Shown here: positions 18,604 through 26,890 of the stretch, piece by piece
How positions within the stretch are numbered: the first letter of the stretch is position 1
Layout: every line of letters starts with the position of its first letter
NCBI RefSeq assembly: GCF_015751895.1
Contig: NZ_JADOTZ010000001.1
Location: forward strand, 2,790,001-2,854,000
Length of the DNA stretch: 64,000 nucleotides
Reading direction: 5' to 3'
Source of the DNA: Zhihengliuella flava
Lineage (GTDB): Bacteria > Actinomycetota > Actinomycetes > Actinomycetales > Micrococcaceae
Translations under genes and position numbers: made by a program
Notes under the pieces: generated by a model
What the model saw: only the letters and a program-made list of their open reading frames with translations
Databases searched by the model: none
Told to the model about the DNA's origin: nothing

Positions 18604-19386
18604 ATGAGTGACGTGTTGGATTTTGCCGCTGTTTCCGTGCGCCGGGGCGGCAAGACGCTGTTGGACGGGATCGACTGGACGATTAAGGAAGGCGAGCGCT
18701 GGGTGGTGCTCGGCCCCAACGGCGCCGGCAAGACGACGCTGATGCAGATCGCGGGGACGCGTATGCACCCCAGCTCGGGAACGGCCACCATCTTGGGTGA
18801 GAAGCTGGGTCGGGTGGACGTCTTTGAGCTGCGCCCGCTGATCGGCCTGTCCTCGGCCGCACTCGCCGCGCAGATCCCGGAGCAGGAAACCGTCCTGAAC
18901 GTCGTGGTCACCGCCGCCTACGGCGCCACCGGCCGCTGGCGCGAGGAATACGAGAAGCTCGACGAGCGCCGCGCCTTCCACTTGCTGCACGAATGGGGCA
19001 TGTCCACGCTGATCAACCGCCCTTTTGGCTCCCTGAGCGAGGGGGAGCGCAAGCGGGTTCAGATTGCCCGGGCGCTCATGACGGACCCCGAACTGCTCAT
19101 CCTTGACGAGCCGGCCGCCGGGCTGGACCTCGGCGGGCGCGAAGACCTCGTCTCCCGACTCGCCACTCTGGCCGCCGACGAGGCCGCGCCGGCCATGGTG
19201 CTCGTGACCCACCACCTCGAGGAGATCCCGCCCGGCTTCACGCACGTGCTGATGCTGCGCGAGGGCGGCGTGGTGGCCGCAGGGGAGCTCGGCGCCACCC
19301 TGACCGAGGAAAACTTGGCCGCGACGTTCGACGCCGATCTGAAGCTGATCGACAACGGCGGCCGCTACACCGCCCTCGCCCGCTAA
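18604..19386 (+). CDS. ABC transporter ATP-binding protein, YlmA/MolF-like
   Basis: 260 aa soluble ATPase. Walker A GPNGAGKTT, signature LSEGERKRV (variant LSEGE rather than LSGGQ), Walker B LLILDEPAAGLD and THHLEEIPP. No permease gene is next to it; the following gene encodes a TSUP transporter. The ATG lies seven bases after TAGTGT (18591-18596), which suggests a leaderless transcript. Role unknown. Confidence 0.88.
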   Translation: MSDVLDFAAVSVRRGGKTLLDGIDWTIKEGERWVVLGPNGAGKTTLMQIAGTRMHPSSGTATILGEKLGRVDVFELRPLIGLSSAALAAQIPEQETVLNVVVTAAYGATGRWREEYEKLDERRAFHLLHEWGMSTLINRPFGSLSEGERKRVQIARALMTDPELLILDEPAAGLDLGGREDLVSRLATLAADEAAPAMVLVTHHLEEIPPGFTHVLMLREGGVVAAGELGATLTEENLAATFDADLKLIDNGGRYTALAR

Positions 19387-19392
19387 CAGGGC

Positions 19393-20205
19393 ATGGAGGC
19401 CCTGCTGAACTACTGGCAGGAGGCACTGATCCTCCTGTCTGGCCTGTGGGCTGGCACGATCAACACGATCGTCGGCTCCGGATCACTGGTCACCTTCCCC
19501 GTGCTGGTGGCCCTCGGCACCGCGCCGGTCAACGCGATCGTCTCCAACGCGATGGGCTTGGTGGCCGGCGGCTTCTCCGGTGCGTGGGGGTACCGCCGCG
19601 AAGCCCGCAGCGTCTCGAAGACCCTGCTGAAACTCCTGCCCGTCTCCCTCGTGGGCGGGCTCGTGGGCGCCTACCTGCTGCTGCACCTTCCCGAGTCGGT
19701 GTTCGACGTCGTTGCCCCCGTGCTGATCGTCGTTGCCATTGCGCTCGTGCTCTTTCAGCCCAAGCTCTCGGCGTGGGCCAAGCGGCGTTCCGGGACCGAG
19801 CACGTCCACCCTGAGCTGGCCGACCGCCAACGGCTCCCGATCGTTTTGTACGTGTTGGTTTTCCTGACCGGCGTCTACGGCGGCTATTTCACGGCCGCGC
19901 AGGGCGTGCTGCTTATGGGCATCCTCGGTGTGTTCTTCCACGGCACGCTGCAGCAGTCCAACGCCATCAAGGTGATCCTGTCCCTCGGCGTGAATCTCAT
20001 CGCTGCGATCTCCTACCTCTTGTTCGCCTTCGAGCGGATCGACTGGATCATCGTCGCCCTCATCGCGGTCGGTTCGCTCATCGGCGGGTTTGTCGGTGCC
20101 AAGATCGGCCGGCGGCTCTCGCCGGCGTGGTTGCGCGGCGTCATCGTCGTGCTGGGCGTGCTCGCGCTCGTGAACATGATCGGTCGCCTGGTGACCGGGG
20201 CATGA
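19393..20205 (+). CDS. TSUP family (TauE/SafE) sulfite/anion exporter
   Basis: 270 aa with about eight membrane helices. The duplicated family motif is visible: GTINTIVGSGSLVTFPVL near the N-terminus and GGYFTAAQGVLLMG in the middle. Members export sulfite or other sulfur anions. It begins 7 bp after the ABC ATPase gene and overlaps the methyltransferase start (20202-20205), so the three form an operon. Substrate unproven. Confidence 0.9.
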   Translation: MEALLNYWQEALILLSGLWAGTINTIVGSGSLVTFPVLVALGTAPVNAIVSNAMGLVAGGFSGAWGYRREARSVSKTLLKLLPVSLVGGLVGAYLLLHLPESVFDVVAPVLIVVAIALVLFQPKLSAWAKRRSGTEHVHPELADRQRLPIVLYVLVFLTGVYGGYFTAAQGVLLMGILGVFFHGTLQQSNAIKVILSLGVNLIAAISYLLFAFERIDWIIVALIAVGSLIGGFVGAKIGRRLSPAWLRGVIVVLGVLALVNMIGRLVTGA

Positions 20206-21029
20206 TCGTCGACCTCACTCCGGCCGAGGGTGAGGCGTACGATCCGGCGTCGGATCCGCGCGTCGCCGACTACCTGGCCATGTCCGACGCGGCGCTGCGG
20301 CAGGCCGCCGACCCGGCCGCTGGCCGCTACATCGCCGAATCCACCACCGTGGTGCGCCGCGCCGTTGCCGCTGGGCACGCTCCGCGCAGCTTCTTCTTCG
20401 CCCGCAAGCACCTCCCGGCGCTCGCCGACCTGTTGGAGCAGTTCCCGGACGTCCCGGCGTATGTGGGCGAGCCCGAGCTGCTCGAGCGAATCGCCGGTTT
20501 CCACCTGCATCGCGGCGCCCTCGCCGCGATGCAGCGCCCGGCCCCGCTCGACCTCGAGGCCGTCCTGCGGGACGCCCGCCGCGTGGCGATCCTTGAGGAC
20601 GTTGCTGACCACACCAACGTCGGCGCGATCTTCCGCTCGGCCTCGGCCCTCGGCGTCGATGCCGTGCTCATCACGCCGCGGTGCGCGGATCCGCTCTACC
20701 GCCGGGCGATCCGCGTCTCGATGGGGACGGTGTTCCAGATCCCGTGGGTGCGGTTGGGCCCGTGGCACGAGGCCGTGGCGCACCTGCGCGCGGCCGGGTT
20801 CACCCTGGCCGCGCTTGAGGTGACGGACGCGGCCCAGTCGGTCGACGTCGTCGCGGCGGAGAACCACGAGCGGCTGGCCCTCATCCTAGGCACGGAGGGC
20901 GCTGGCGTCTCCGAGCGGGCGCTGGCGGACTCCGATGTGCAGGTGGTCATTCCGATGGCGGCCGGTGTCGATTCGCTCAATGTGGCGGCGGCCTCGGCGG
21001 TTGCGTTCTGGGAGCTCCGCTCCCGCTAG
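20202..21029 (+). CDS. TrmH/SpoU family RNA 2-O-methyltransferase
   Basis: 275 aa. N-terminal substrate-binding segment, then a SPOUT domain with the three motifs: HTNVGAIFRSA (motif 1 Asn and Arg), LILGTEGAGVSE (motif 2) and IPMAAGVDSLNVAAA (motif 3). It methylates ribose in rRNA or tRNA using SAM. ATG 20202 overlaps the preceding stop. Its stop (21027-21029) overlaps the stop of the convergent VOC gene by two bases. Confidence 0.92.
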   Translation: MIVDLTPAEGEAYDPASDPRVADYLAMSDAALRQAADPAAGRYIAESTTVVRRAVAAGHAPRSFFFARKHLPALADLLEQFPDVPAYVGEPELLERIAGFHLHRGALAAMQRPAPLDLEAVLRDARRVAILEDVADHTNVGAIFRSASALGVDAVLITPRCADPLYRRAIRVSMGTVFQIPWVRLGPWHEAVAHLRAAGFTLAALEVTDAAQSVDVVAAENHERLALILGTEGAGVSERALADSDVQVVIPMAAGVDSLNVAAASAVAFWELRSR

Positions 21030-21463
21030 CTACCGTGCAGGACTTGGGCGAGCATGACGAGGATGCCGCTCGGCCCGCGCAGGTACGTCAGCTTGTAGAC
21101 CCCCTGATAGTTGGCCACCCCGCGCAGGGGATAGCAGCCGTGCCGCGCCGCGACCTCGAGCGCCGCGTCGAGGTCATCGACGGAGAACGCGACGCGGTGC
21201 ATGCCCATCTCGTTCGGACGCGTCGGTTCGGTCTCGATCGCCTCCGGGTGAAGAAATTCGATAGGCTCCACGCGGCCGGCGCCATCGGGTGTGCTGAGCA
21301 CGGCGATCTTTGCGTGGTTGCCGTCCAGACCCACGGCCGTCTCCGCCCACTCACCGCTCACCGTATCTCGGCCGGCGACCTCGAGTCCCAGATCGGTAAA
21401 GAAGGCGATGGCCTCTTCTAGATCCCGTACGGTGATCCCGACGTTTTCGAGTGTGATGCCCAT
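21026..21463 (-). CDS. VOC family protein (glyoxalase/bleomycin-resistance fold)
   Basis: 145 aa with two beta-alpha-beta-beta-beta halves. The first half begins LENVGITVRDLEEAIAFF, the second has GMHRVAFSVDDLDAAL; His in MHRVAF and Glu in VEPIEFLHP are candidate metal ligands. Several catalytic and binding roles exist in this superfamily and none can be assigned. ATG 21463 is chosen as the first start that begins at the domain; the upstream frame is unsupported. Tail-to-tail with the methyltransferase gene. Confidence 0.85.
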   Translation of the reverse strand: MGITLENVGITVRDLEEAIAFFTDLGLEVAGRDTVSGEWAETAVGLDGNHAKIAVLSTPDGAGRVEPIEFLHPEAIETEPTRPNEMGMHRVAFSVDDLDAALEVAARHGCYPLRGVANYQGVYKLTYLRGPSGILVMLAQVLHGS

Positions 21464-21543
21464 GGTCGGAAGGGTACTCCTGTCCGTGCAGGCTGGCGAG
21501 GGGTCGTGCGGCACCTGATCACCGTCGGCTCGGCGGCGATTGT

Positions 21544-21573
21544 TTGTCCTCGTGCAGCGGCGTGCGATAGGAT
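21544..21573 (+). promoter_or_regulatory. predicted promoter of rpmE2
   Basis: TTGTCC (21544-21549), an 18-base spacer and TAGGAT (21568-21573), pointing to rpmE2 starting at 21658. The match to sigma70-type -35/-10 hexamers is fair. Confidence 0.5.
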
Positions 21574-21657
21574 AGTGCGTCGGTCCACCTGTGTGGTCAC
21601 CACCGATACAGAACCAGCCACTGGCAAAATCCAGGGGCACAGAGCAAAGGTTTATTC

Positions 21658-21915
21658 ATGAAGGCAAACACGCACCCCGAGTACGCACCGGTCGTTTTCC
21701 GCGACCTGGCTTCCGGCGAGAAGTACCTGACCCGTTCCACCATCAGCTCGGCGAAGACCATCGAGTGGGAGGACGGCAACACCTACCCGGTCATCGACGT
21801 TGAGATCTCCGCCGCCTCGCACCCGTTCTACACGGGCAAGCAGCGCATCATGGACTCCGCGGGCCGCGTGGAGCGCTTCAACGCTCGCTTCAAGAACTTC
21901 GGCGGCAAGAAGTAA
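21658..21915 (+). CDS. rpmE2: 50S ribosomal protein L31 type B
   Basis: 85 aa. Sequence [16 protein letters not shown] and [17 protein letters not shown] is typical of L31 type B, which lacks the zinc-binding cysteines of the C+ form; no cysteine occurs at all. Such cysteine-free copies serve when zinc is limiting in many bacteria, but no Zur box was recognised upstream here. Confidence 0.96.
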   Translation: MKANTHPEYAPVVFRDLASGEKYLTRSTISSAKTIEWEDGNTYPVIDVEISAASHPFYTGKQRIMDSAGRVERFNARFKNFGGKK

Positions 21916-21931
21916 GTCTTCCCTGCCTGAG

Positions 21932-21970
21932 CCGTGGGCCCACTCCGTCATGCACGGGGTGGGCCCACGG
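21932..21970. terminator. hairpin terminator after rpmE2
   Basis: CCGTGGGCCCA arm and complement TGGGCCCACGG around a 16-17 base loop, 17 bp after the rpmE2 stop. Confidence 0.75.
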
Positions 21971-22017
21971 TCGTTTAACGGACTCGGCGTCCCGGCCAGA
22001 CTTCTAGGATGGAGACC

Positions 22018-23085
22018 ATGAGCTCAACAGAACATCATCACGGCGAATACAAGGTGGCCGGCGGCAAGCTCGTGGTCGCCGATCTCGACGTGGCCGACGG
22101 GACCATCGCCCGGGCCAATCTCAACGGCGACTTCTTCCTCGAGCCCGATGAGGCCCTCGAGGACCTCAACGCCGCCCTCACGGGTCTGCCCGCCGACGCC
22201 TCCCACGCCACACTGCGCGACGCCGTCGTGCACGGTCTGCGCGAGGGGGCCGCCATGATCGGCTTCGACGCCGCCGCCGTGGCCACGGCGGCACGCCGTG
22301 CCTTGGGGCACGCCACCACGTGGGCCGATCACGAGTGGGAGATTCTCCCTCCCGTGGACCTGCCCATCGCCACCAATGTGGCGCTCGACGAAGTGATCAC
22401 GCGCGACGTCGCGGCCGGGCGCCGCAAGCCGACCCTGCGGCTGTGGGATTGGTCTGAACGGGCCGTCGTCATTGGCAGTTTTCAGTCATTGGCCAATGAA
22501 GTGGACCCCGCTGGCGCGGCCGCGCACGACGTGACCGTGATGCGACGCATTTCCGGCGGCGGGGCCATGTTCATGGAGGCCGGCAATTGCATCACCTACT
22601 CGCTGTCCGCGCCGGCCTCCCTCGTGGATGGGGTGAGCTTCGCCGATTCCTACCCCTTCCTCGACGCGTGGGTCATGGAGGCCTTGGCCGATGTGGGCAT
22701 CGAGGCCCATTACAAGCCGCTGAATGACATCGCGACCGCGCACGGCAAGATCGGGGGCGCCGCGCAGAAGCGGCTGGCTAACGGGGGGCTGCTGCACCAC
22801 GTGACGATGAGCTATGACATTGACGCGGACAAGATGATGCAGGTGCTGCGCATCGGCCGGGAGAAAATCTCCGACAAGGGGATTGCCAGCGCCACAAAGC
22901 GCGTCGATCCGCTCAAGCGCCAGGCAGGCCGCAGCCGCGCCGAGATCTTCGACGTCATGATGGGCGTGTTCGAGCGCCGCTACGGAGCCCAGCGGGCCGC
23001 GCTGGATCCGGAAACGCTCGCTCGGGCGGAGGAGCTCGCGCGCACCAAGTTCACCGCCGACGAGTGGGTCCAGCGCGTCCCCTAG
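22018..23085 (+). CDS. lipoate-protein ligase family protein with N-terminal accessory domain
   Basis: 355 aa. Residues about 90-355 are the LplA/BirA catalytic fold: RLWDWSERAVVIGSFQS, RRISGGGAMFME (lipoyl-AMP glycine loop), NCITYSL and the lysine loop GKIGGAAQKR. The first 80 residues (GEYKVAGGKLVVADLDV, RANLNGDFFLEPDEAL) look like the small domain that is normally C-terminal in LplA or a separate LplB. Attaches lipoate or octanoate to E2 and GcvH proteins. ATG 22018 has TAGGAT ending seven bases upstream, compatible with a leaderless message; ATG 22009 in the same frame overlaps that hexamer. Confidence 0.85.
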   Translation: MSSTEHHHGEYKVAGGKLVVADLDVADGTIARANLNGDFFLEPDEALEDLNAALTGLPADASHATLRDAVVHGLREGAAMIGFDAAAVATAARRALGHATTWADHEWEILPPVDLPIATNVALDEVITRDVAAGRRKPTLRLWDWSERAVVIGSFQSLANEVDPAGAAAHDVTVMRRISGGGAMFMEAGNCITYSLSAPASLVDGVSFADSYPFLDAWVMEALADVGIEAHYKPLNDIATAHGKIGGAAQKRLANGGLLHHVTMSYDIDADKMMQVLRIGREKISDKGIASATKRVDPLKRQAGRSRAEIFDVMMGVFERRYGAQRAALDPETLARAEELARTKFTADEWVQRVP

Positions 23086-23100
23086 GTGCGGGGGAGGTGC

Positions 23101-23157
23101 CTCGGCCCCGGCGCTGCGCCAGCGGCCCCGGCGCTGCGCCAGCGTTCCGGGGCCGAG
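23101..23157. repeat. 20-bp tandem duplication inside a terminator-like hairpin
   Basis: The unit CGGCCCCGGCGCTGCGCCAG occurs twice back to back (23103-23122, 23123-23142). The outer arms CTCGGCCCCGG (23101-23111) and CCGGGGCCGAG (23147-23157) can pair. It lies between the convergent lipoate ligase and pepN genes and probably acts as terminator, with the loop enlarged by duplication. Confidence 0.7.
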
Positions 23158-23178
23158 CCGCGTGTGCGGGGTGGTGCG

Positions 23179-25803
23179 CTAAAGTGCTGCGCTTTGTGCC
23201 CGCAGGGTCCGTTCCAGGGTGTCGGTCTGTTCCAAGACGACGCGCCGCAGTGCGGCGGGAGCCGTCTCGTGCCCGGCGAGCCAGGCCCGGGCTGCCTGCA
23301 GCGCCGGATTCGCGTCAACGCCCTCGGCGGTGATGTCCTGCGCCGCCGGGAAGAGGCCCTGTACGGTGCGCGTGGCGAGCCCGATGCTGAGCCGCGCCCA
23401 CAGGTCCTCGAGCGCACCCCAGTACTCGGCGGAGAAGCCGTCCAGCAGCTCGTGCGAGCCCAACTGGAAGCCCGCCGCCGTGGCGCTCAAGGCGTCATTC
23501 GAAAGAACGTTCGATTCATGATCGCGCCCCGCCATGACCGCGCGGAAGGCGCGCCCCTTGACCTCGGGTTCCGGGCGGGCGGCGGAAGCCAAAGCATGTC
23601 CCACGGTGGCCACGGCACTCGGGGCGGAGCCCAGCGCCGCATCAATTTCGGCTTGATCGGCCCGGCCGCGAGCCGCTCGGGCCTGGACTAGGGCCCAGCG
23701 CAACTGTTCGTCCACGTCGAGTCCAGCGAACGACGTCGTGCCCGCCAAGAGCCCGTCCACGGTGGAGTCCACGGCGGCTGAGACGTGTTCTGAACGACCC
23801 AGCCGCGCGACGGCCCGCGCGTAGGCGACCTGATGATCCGAGCCGGCCTCGGCGTCCCGAAGCTGTCCCAGCACGGTGTCGGAAAGGGCCTCCAGCGCCG
23901 CCGGACGGGCGCTGGGTGGGGCATACCGGTTCAGAGCGGTTTCTGCCTGCTCCAAGACCAGCTGCACGACACCGACTTCGGCGATCTGCCCCACCATGCC
24001 CGCCACCGCGCGGCTGAACCGCTCGGCCGGCAGTGCTGCGTCCCGCACCATGTTCCACAGGGCGGCCCACGCAGTGGCCTGAGCCAACGGTTCGGTCAGC
24101 TCGGTCAGCCTCTCGAGCAGCACGGCGAGCGACTCCTCGTCGAAGCGCACCTTGGCGTACGTCAGGTCCTCATCATTCGGCAGGACGACGGCGGGGCGCG
24201 GCTGACCCACCAGGGGCTCGAGCGGCGCGCGGGCCCCCGTGAGCTCGACCTCGTGGCTACCCGTGCGCTGCAGCCGGCCGTCGATCACCTCAAAGGTGCC
24301 GACGCGGACGACATGCGGGCGCAACACCGGCTCGCCCGTCACGGGATCGGTCGCCTCCTGCACGAGGTGCGCGGACCTCACCGTTCCGTCCTCGTCCGTG
24401 TCCAGATCGACTCCGAGGACGGGTACGCCGGCTGTCTTCAGCCAGGCCTCTGCCCACGCGCCCATGTCCCGCCCTGAGGCTTCGCTGAGGACCGCGAGAA
24501 AGTCCGCCAGGGTGGTGTTGCCGAACGCGTGGCGCTCAAAGTAGGCCCGTGCGGCGGTAAAGAAGGCATCCTCGCCCACAAACGCGGCGAGCTGTTTGAG
24601 GACCGAAGCGCCCTTGGCGTACGTGATGCCGTCGAAATTCTGCTTGGCCGCATCGACGTCAGGAATGTCCGCGACGATCGGATGGGTGGTGGGCAACTGG
24701 TCCTGTACGTAGGCCCACGCCTTACGCCGGTTCGCGAACGTGACCCACGGTTGGCCCAGGTCCGTGGCGCGCTCGACGGCGAGCGTGCCCATGTAGTCGG
24801 CGAAGGACTCCTTGAGCCACAGGTCGTCCCACCACGCCATGGTGACCAAGTCGCCGAACCACATGTGCGCCATCTCGTGGAGCAGCGTATTGGCGCGACC
24901 CTCGTGCTGGGCCGCGGTGGCGCGCGAGGTGAACACGTAGCTTTCCGTAAACGTCACGAGGCCCGGATTCTCCATGGCGCCCAAGTTGTACTCGGGGACG
25001 AACGCCTGATCGTACTTCCCCCACGGGTACGGGTAGGCGAACAGGCGGTGGAACAGGTCGAGCCCAGCCTTGGTGACGTCGAAGATCCGGTCCGCGTCGA
25101 AGTCATCGGCCAGCGACGCGCGGCAGGAAGCGCCGAGCTCGATCGTCAAGGTGCCGCCGTCGGCGGTGGTCCCCGTCCACTCGTCTGTCACGTAGTGGTA
25201 CGGGCCAGCCAGAAGGGCCGTGATGTAGGTCGACAGTCGTGGGGTGCGCGCAAAGTGCCACGTGGCGGTGCCATTGCCGTGGTGGTCCATGCGTTGCGAC
25301 GCGCCGTTGGAGGCAACGTGCCAGGTGGCTGGCGCCGTGACGGAGACGTCGTAGGTGGCCTTAAGATCCGGCTGCTCGAAATTGGCGAACACGCGGCGGG
25401 CGTCGGCCGGCTCGTACTGCGTGTAGAGATAGGTGTTCGAATCAGCCGGATCCACGAAGCGGTGCAGGCCCTCGCCACTGCGGGAGTAGAGCCCGTGGCC
25501 GGCGACCACGACCGTGTTCTCCTCCGCGAGATGTGGCAGCGTGATGCGGTGCTCGCCGACCACCTCATCGACGGGGAGCTCGGCTCCGTTGAGCGTGACG
25601 GAGTCAACGCCACCGTGGAGAAAGTCGAGGAAGGTGCTGGCGCCCGGGGTGGCGGAGAAGGTGATCGTCGTCGTCGATCCAAAGGTCGAGACGCTGGGGT
25701 CTGCCGCTGAGGAGACATCGATTTCCAGCCGGTACGCCACATCGGAGACGGTGGCAGTTCGCTGGGCAGTTTCGGTTCGGGTCAGGTTCTTCGTCGATTC
25801 CAC
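23179..25803 (-). CDS. pepN: aminopeptidase N (M1 family)
   Basis: 874 aa, usual length for actinobacterial PepN. The exopeptidase motif GAMEN is at residues 275-279 and the zinc site HEMAH at 309-313 with Glu332 in WLKESFADY; these bind zinc and the free amino terminus of peptide substrates. The C-terminal helical ERAP1-like domain is present. GTG 25803 is chosen because it gives the conserved start ESTKNLTRTET; the frame upstream to 25920 overlaps the next gene. Cytosolic, broad specificity peptide turnover. Confidence 0.94.
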   Translation of the reverse strand: MESTKNLTRTETAQRTATVSDVAYRLEIDVSSAADPSVSTFGSTTTITFSATPGASTFLDFLHGGVDSVTLNGAELPVDEVVGEHRITLPHLAEENTVVVAGHGLYSRSGEGLHRFVDPADSNTYLYTQYEPADARRVFANFEQPDLKATYDVSVTAPATWHVASNGASQRMDHHGNGTATWHFARTPRLSTYITALLAGPYHYVTDEWTGTTADGGTLTIELGASCRASLADDFDADRIFDVTKAGLDLFHRLFAYPYPWGKYDQAFVPEYNLGAMENPGLVTFTESYVFTSRATAAQHEGRANTLLHEMAHMWFGDLVTMAWWDDLWLKESFADYMGTLAVERATDLGQPWVTFANRRKAWAYVQDQLPTTHPIVADIPDVDAAKQNFDGITYAKGASVLKQLAAFVGEDAFFTAARAYFERHAFGNTTLADFLAVLSEASGRDMGAWAEAWLKTAGVPVLGVDLDTDEDGTVRSAHLVQEATDPVTGEPVLRPHVVRVGTFEVIDGRLQRTGSHEVELTGARAPLEPLVGQPRPAVVLPNDEDLTYAKVRFDEESLAVLLERLTELTEPLAQATAWAALWNMVRDAALPAERFSRAVAGMVGQIAEVGVVQLVLEQAETALNRYAPPSARPAALEALSDTVLGQLRDAEAGSDHQVAYARAVARLGRSEHVSAAVDSTVDGLLAGTTSFAGLDVDEQLRWALVQARAARGRADQAEIDAALGSAPSAVATVGHALASAARPEPEVKGRAFRAVMAGRDHESNVLSNDALSATAAGFQLGSHELLDGFSAEYWGALEDLWARLSIGLATRTVQGLFPAAQDITAEGVDANPALQAARAWLAGHETAPAALRRVVLEQTDTLERTLRAQSAAL

Positions 25804-25810
25804 ATGGCCA

Positions 25811-26890
25811 TTAGACCATGAAAGAACCGTTTGACAAGATCGCTGCCACGCCGAGGCCCAGCAACGCGATCCAGGCCCACGCCACGAGGGCCGCGCCCGT
25901 CGAACGGGACGCCGAAGCAAACAACGCGCGCAGGTCGATGGCGAAGCCGAGGCCGAACAGCGCCGCCCCGAGCAGGGCCTCCTGCGCCAGGTGGGCCAGC
26001 GCGAGGGCCTCTGGAGCCACCAGCCCCGTGGCGCGCGCCGCGACCATGAGGGCGAACCCGATGACGAACAGCGGGACCAAGGGCGCCCGGCGTCCCGGCT
26101 GACGTGCGCCGTCAGTCCCGTGGCGCGCGGCGCGGCGCCGCGCGGTCCAGGCCCCCACGGTGGTGACCGGAGCCAGCGTCAGGACCCTGACGAGCTTGAC
26201 GACGACGGCGGCCGCGAGCGCGGCGGCGCCGGCGGTCTGCGCCGTGGCGACCACTTGGCCGACGTCGTGCACCGCCGCGCCCGCCCAATACCCGAACGTC
26301 AGCGGCCCGAGCCCCAGCCATCCGGCCAGCAGCGGCAGGACGGCGATGGACAGGGTGCCGCACAACGTGACGAGAGCGATCGGCGTCGAGGCATCGCGCG
26401 TGGTACCGCGGGCTTGGCTCATCGCCCCGATCGCGCTGGCTCCGCAGATCGAGAAGCCAGCGGCCAAGAGAACGGGCTCGTCCCCCGGGAGCCGGAAAAG
26501 GCGAGCCGCCGCCCAAGTCCCCACAAACGCGGCTCCAACCGCCGCCGCAACCACCGCGACGCCGTCGAACCCGAGCGCCGCAAGGTCAGCTGGAACCAAC
26601 GCGAGGCCCAGTAGGACGATGCCCGCCCGCATGAGGGTGCGTCCGGCGAAAGAGAGCCCGGGCCGTAGGGCGGATTCGGCGCGCCGCAACGGGTGCCCCG
26701 CCCGCACTGGTGCGCGCAAGACGTTGCCCGCTAGCGCCCCCAGCGCGACGCAGAGGGTCATCACGGGGAGCGCAGGCAGGCCGAGGTGGGCGAGGACGGA
26801 GAGACCGACGGCGGCGCCCGCAGCCACTAGCCCCGGCACCACGGCCCGCACGCGGCGCCCCCACGAGGCGCGGCCCGGAGAATCGCTCAC
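25811..26890 (-). CDS. YeiH/UPF0324 family putative sulfate exporter
   Basis: 359 aa, about ten membrane helices. Motifs typical of the family: GLALVPADLAALG, LLAAGFSICGASAIGAM, GYWAGAAVHDVGQVVA and LGFAIDLRAL near the end. Annotated widely as putative sulfate exporter. GTG 26890 overlaps the stop of the upstream SDR gene (GTGA). With the TSUP gene it is the second sulfur-anion type transporter in this window; the true substrate is unknown. Confidence 0.87.
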   Translation of the reverse strand: MSDSPGRASWGRRVRAVVPGLVAAGAAVGLSVLAHLGLPALPVMTLCVALGALAGNVLRAPVRAGHPLRRAESALRPGLSFAGRTLMRAGIVLLGLALVPADLAALGFDGVAVVAAAVGAAFVGTWAAARLFRLPGDEPVLLAAGFSICGASAIGAMSQARGTTRDASTPIALVTLCGTLSIAVLPLLAGWLGLGPLTFGYWAGAAVHDVGQVVATAQTAGAAALAAAVVVKLVRVLTLAPVTTVGAWTARRRAARHGTDGARQPGRRAPLVPLFVIGFALMVAARATGLVAPEALALAHLAQEALLGAALFGLGFAIDLRALFASASRSTGAALVAWAWIALLGLGVAAILSNGSFMV

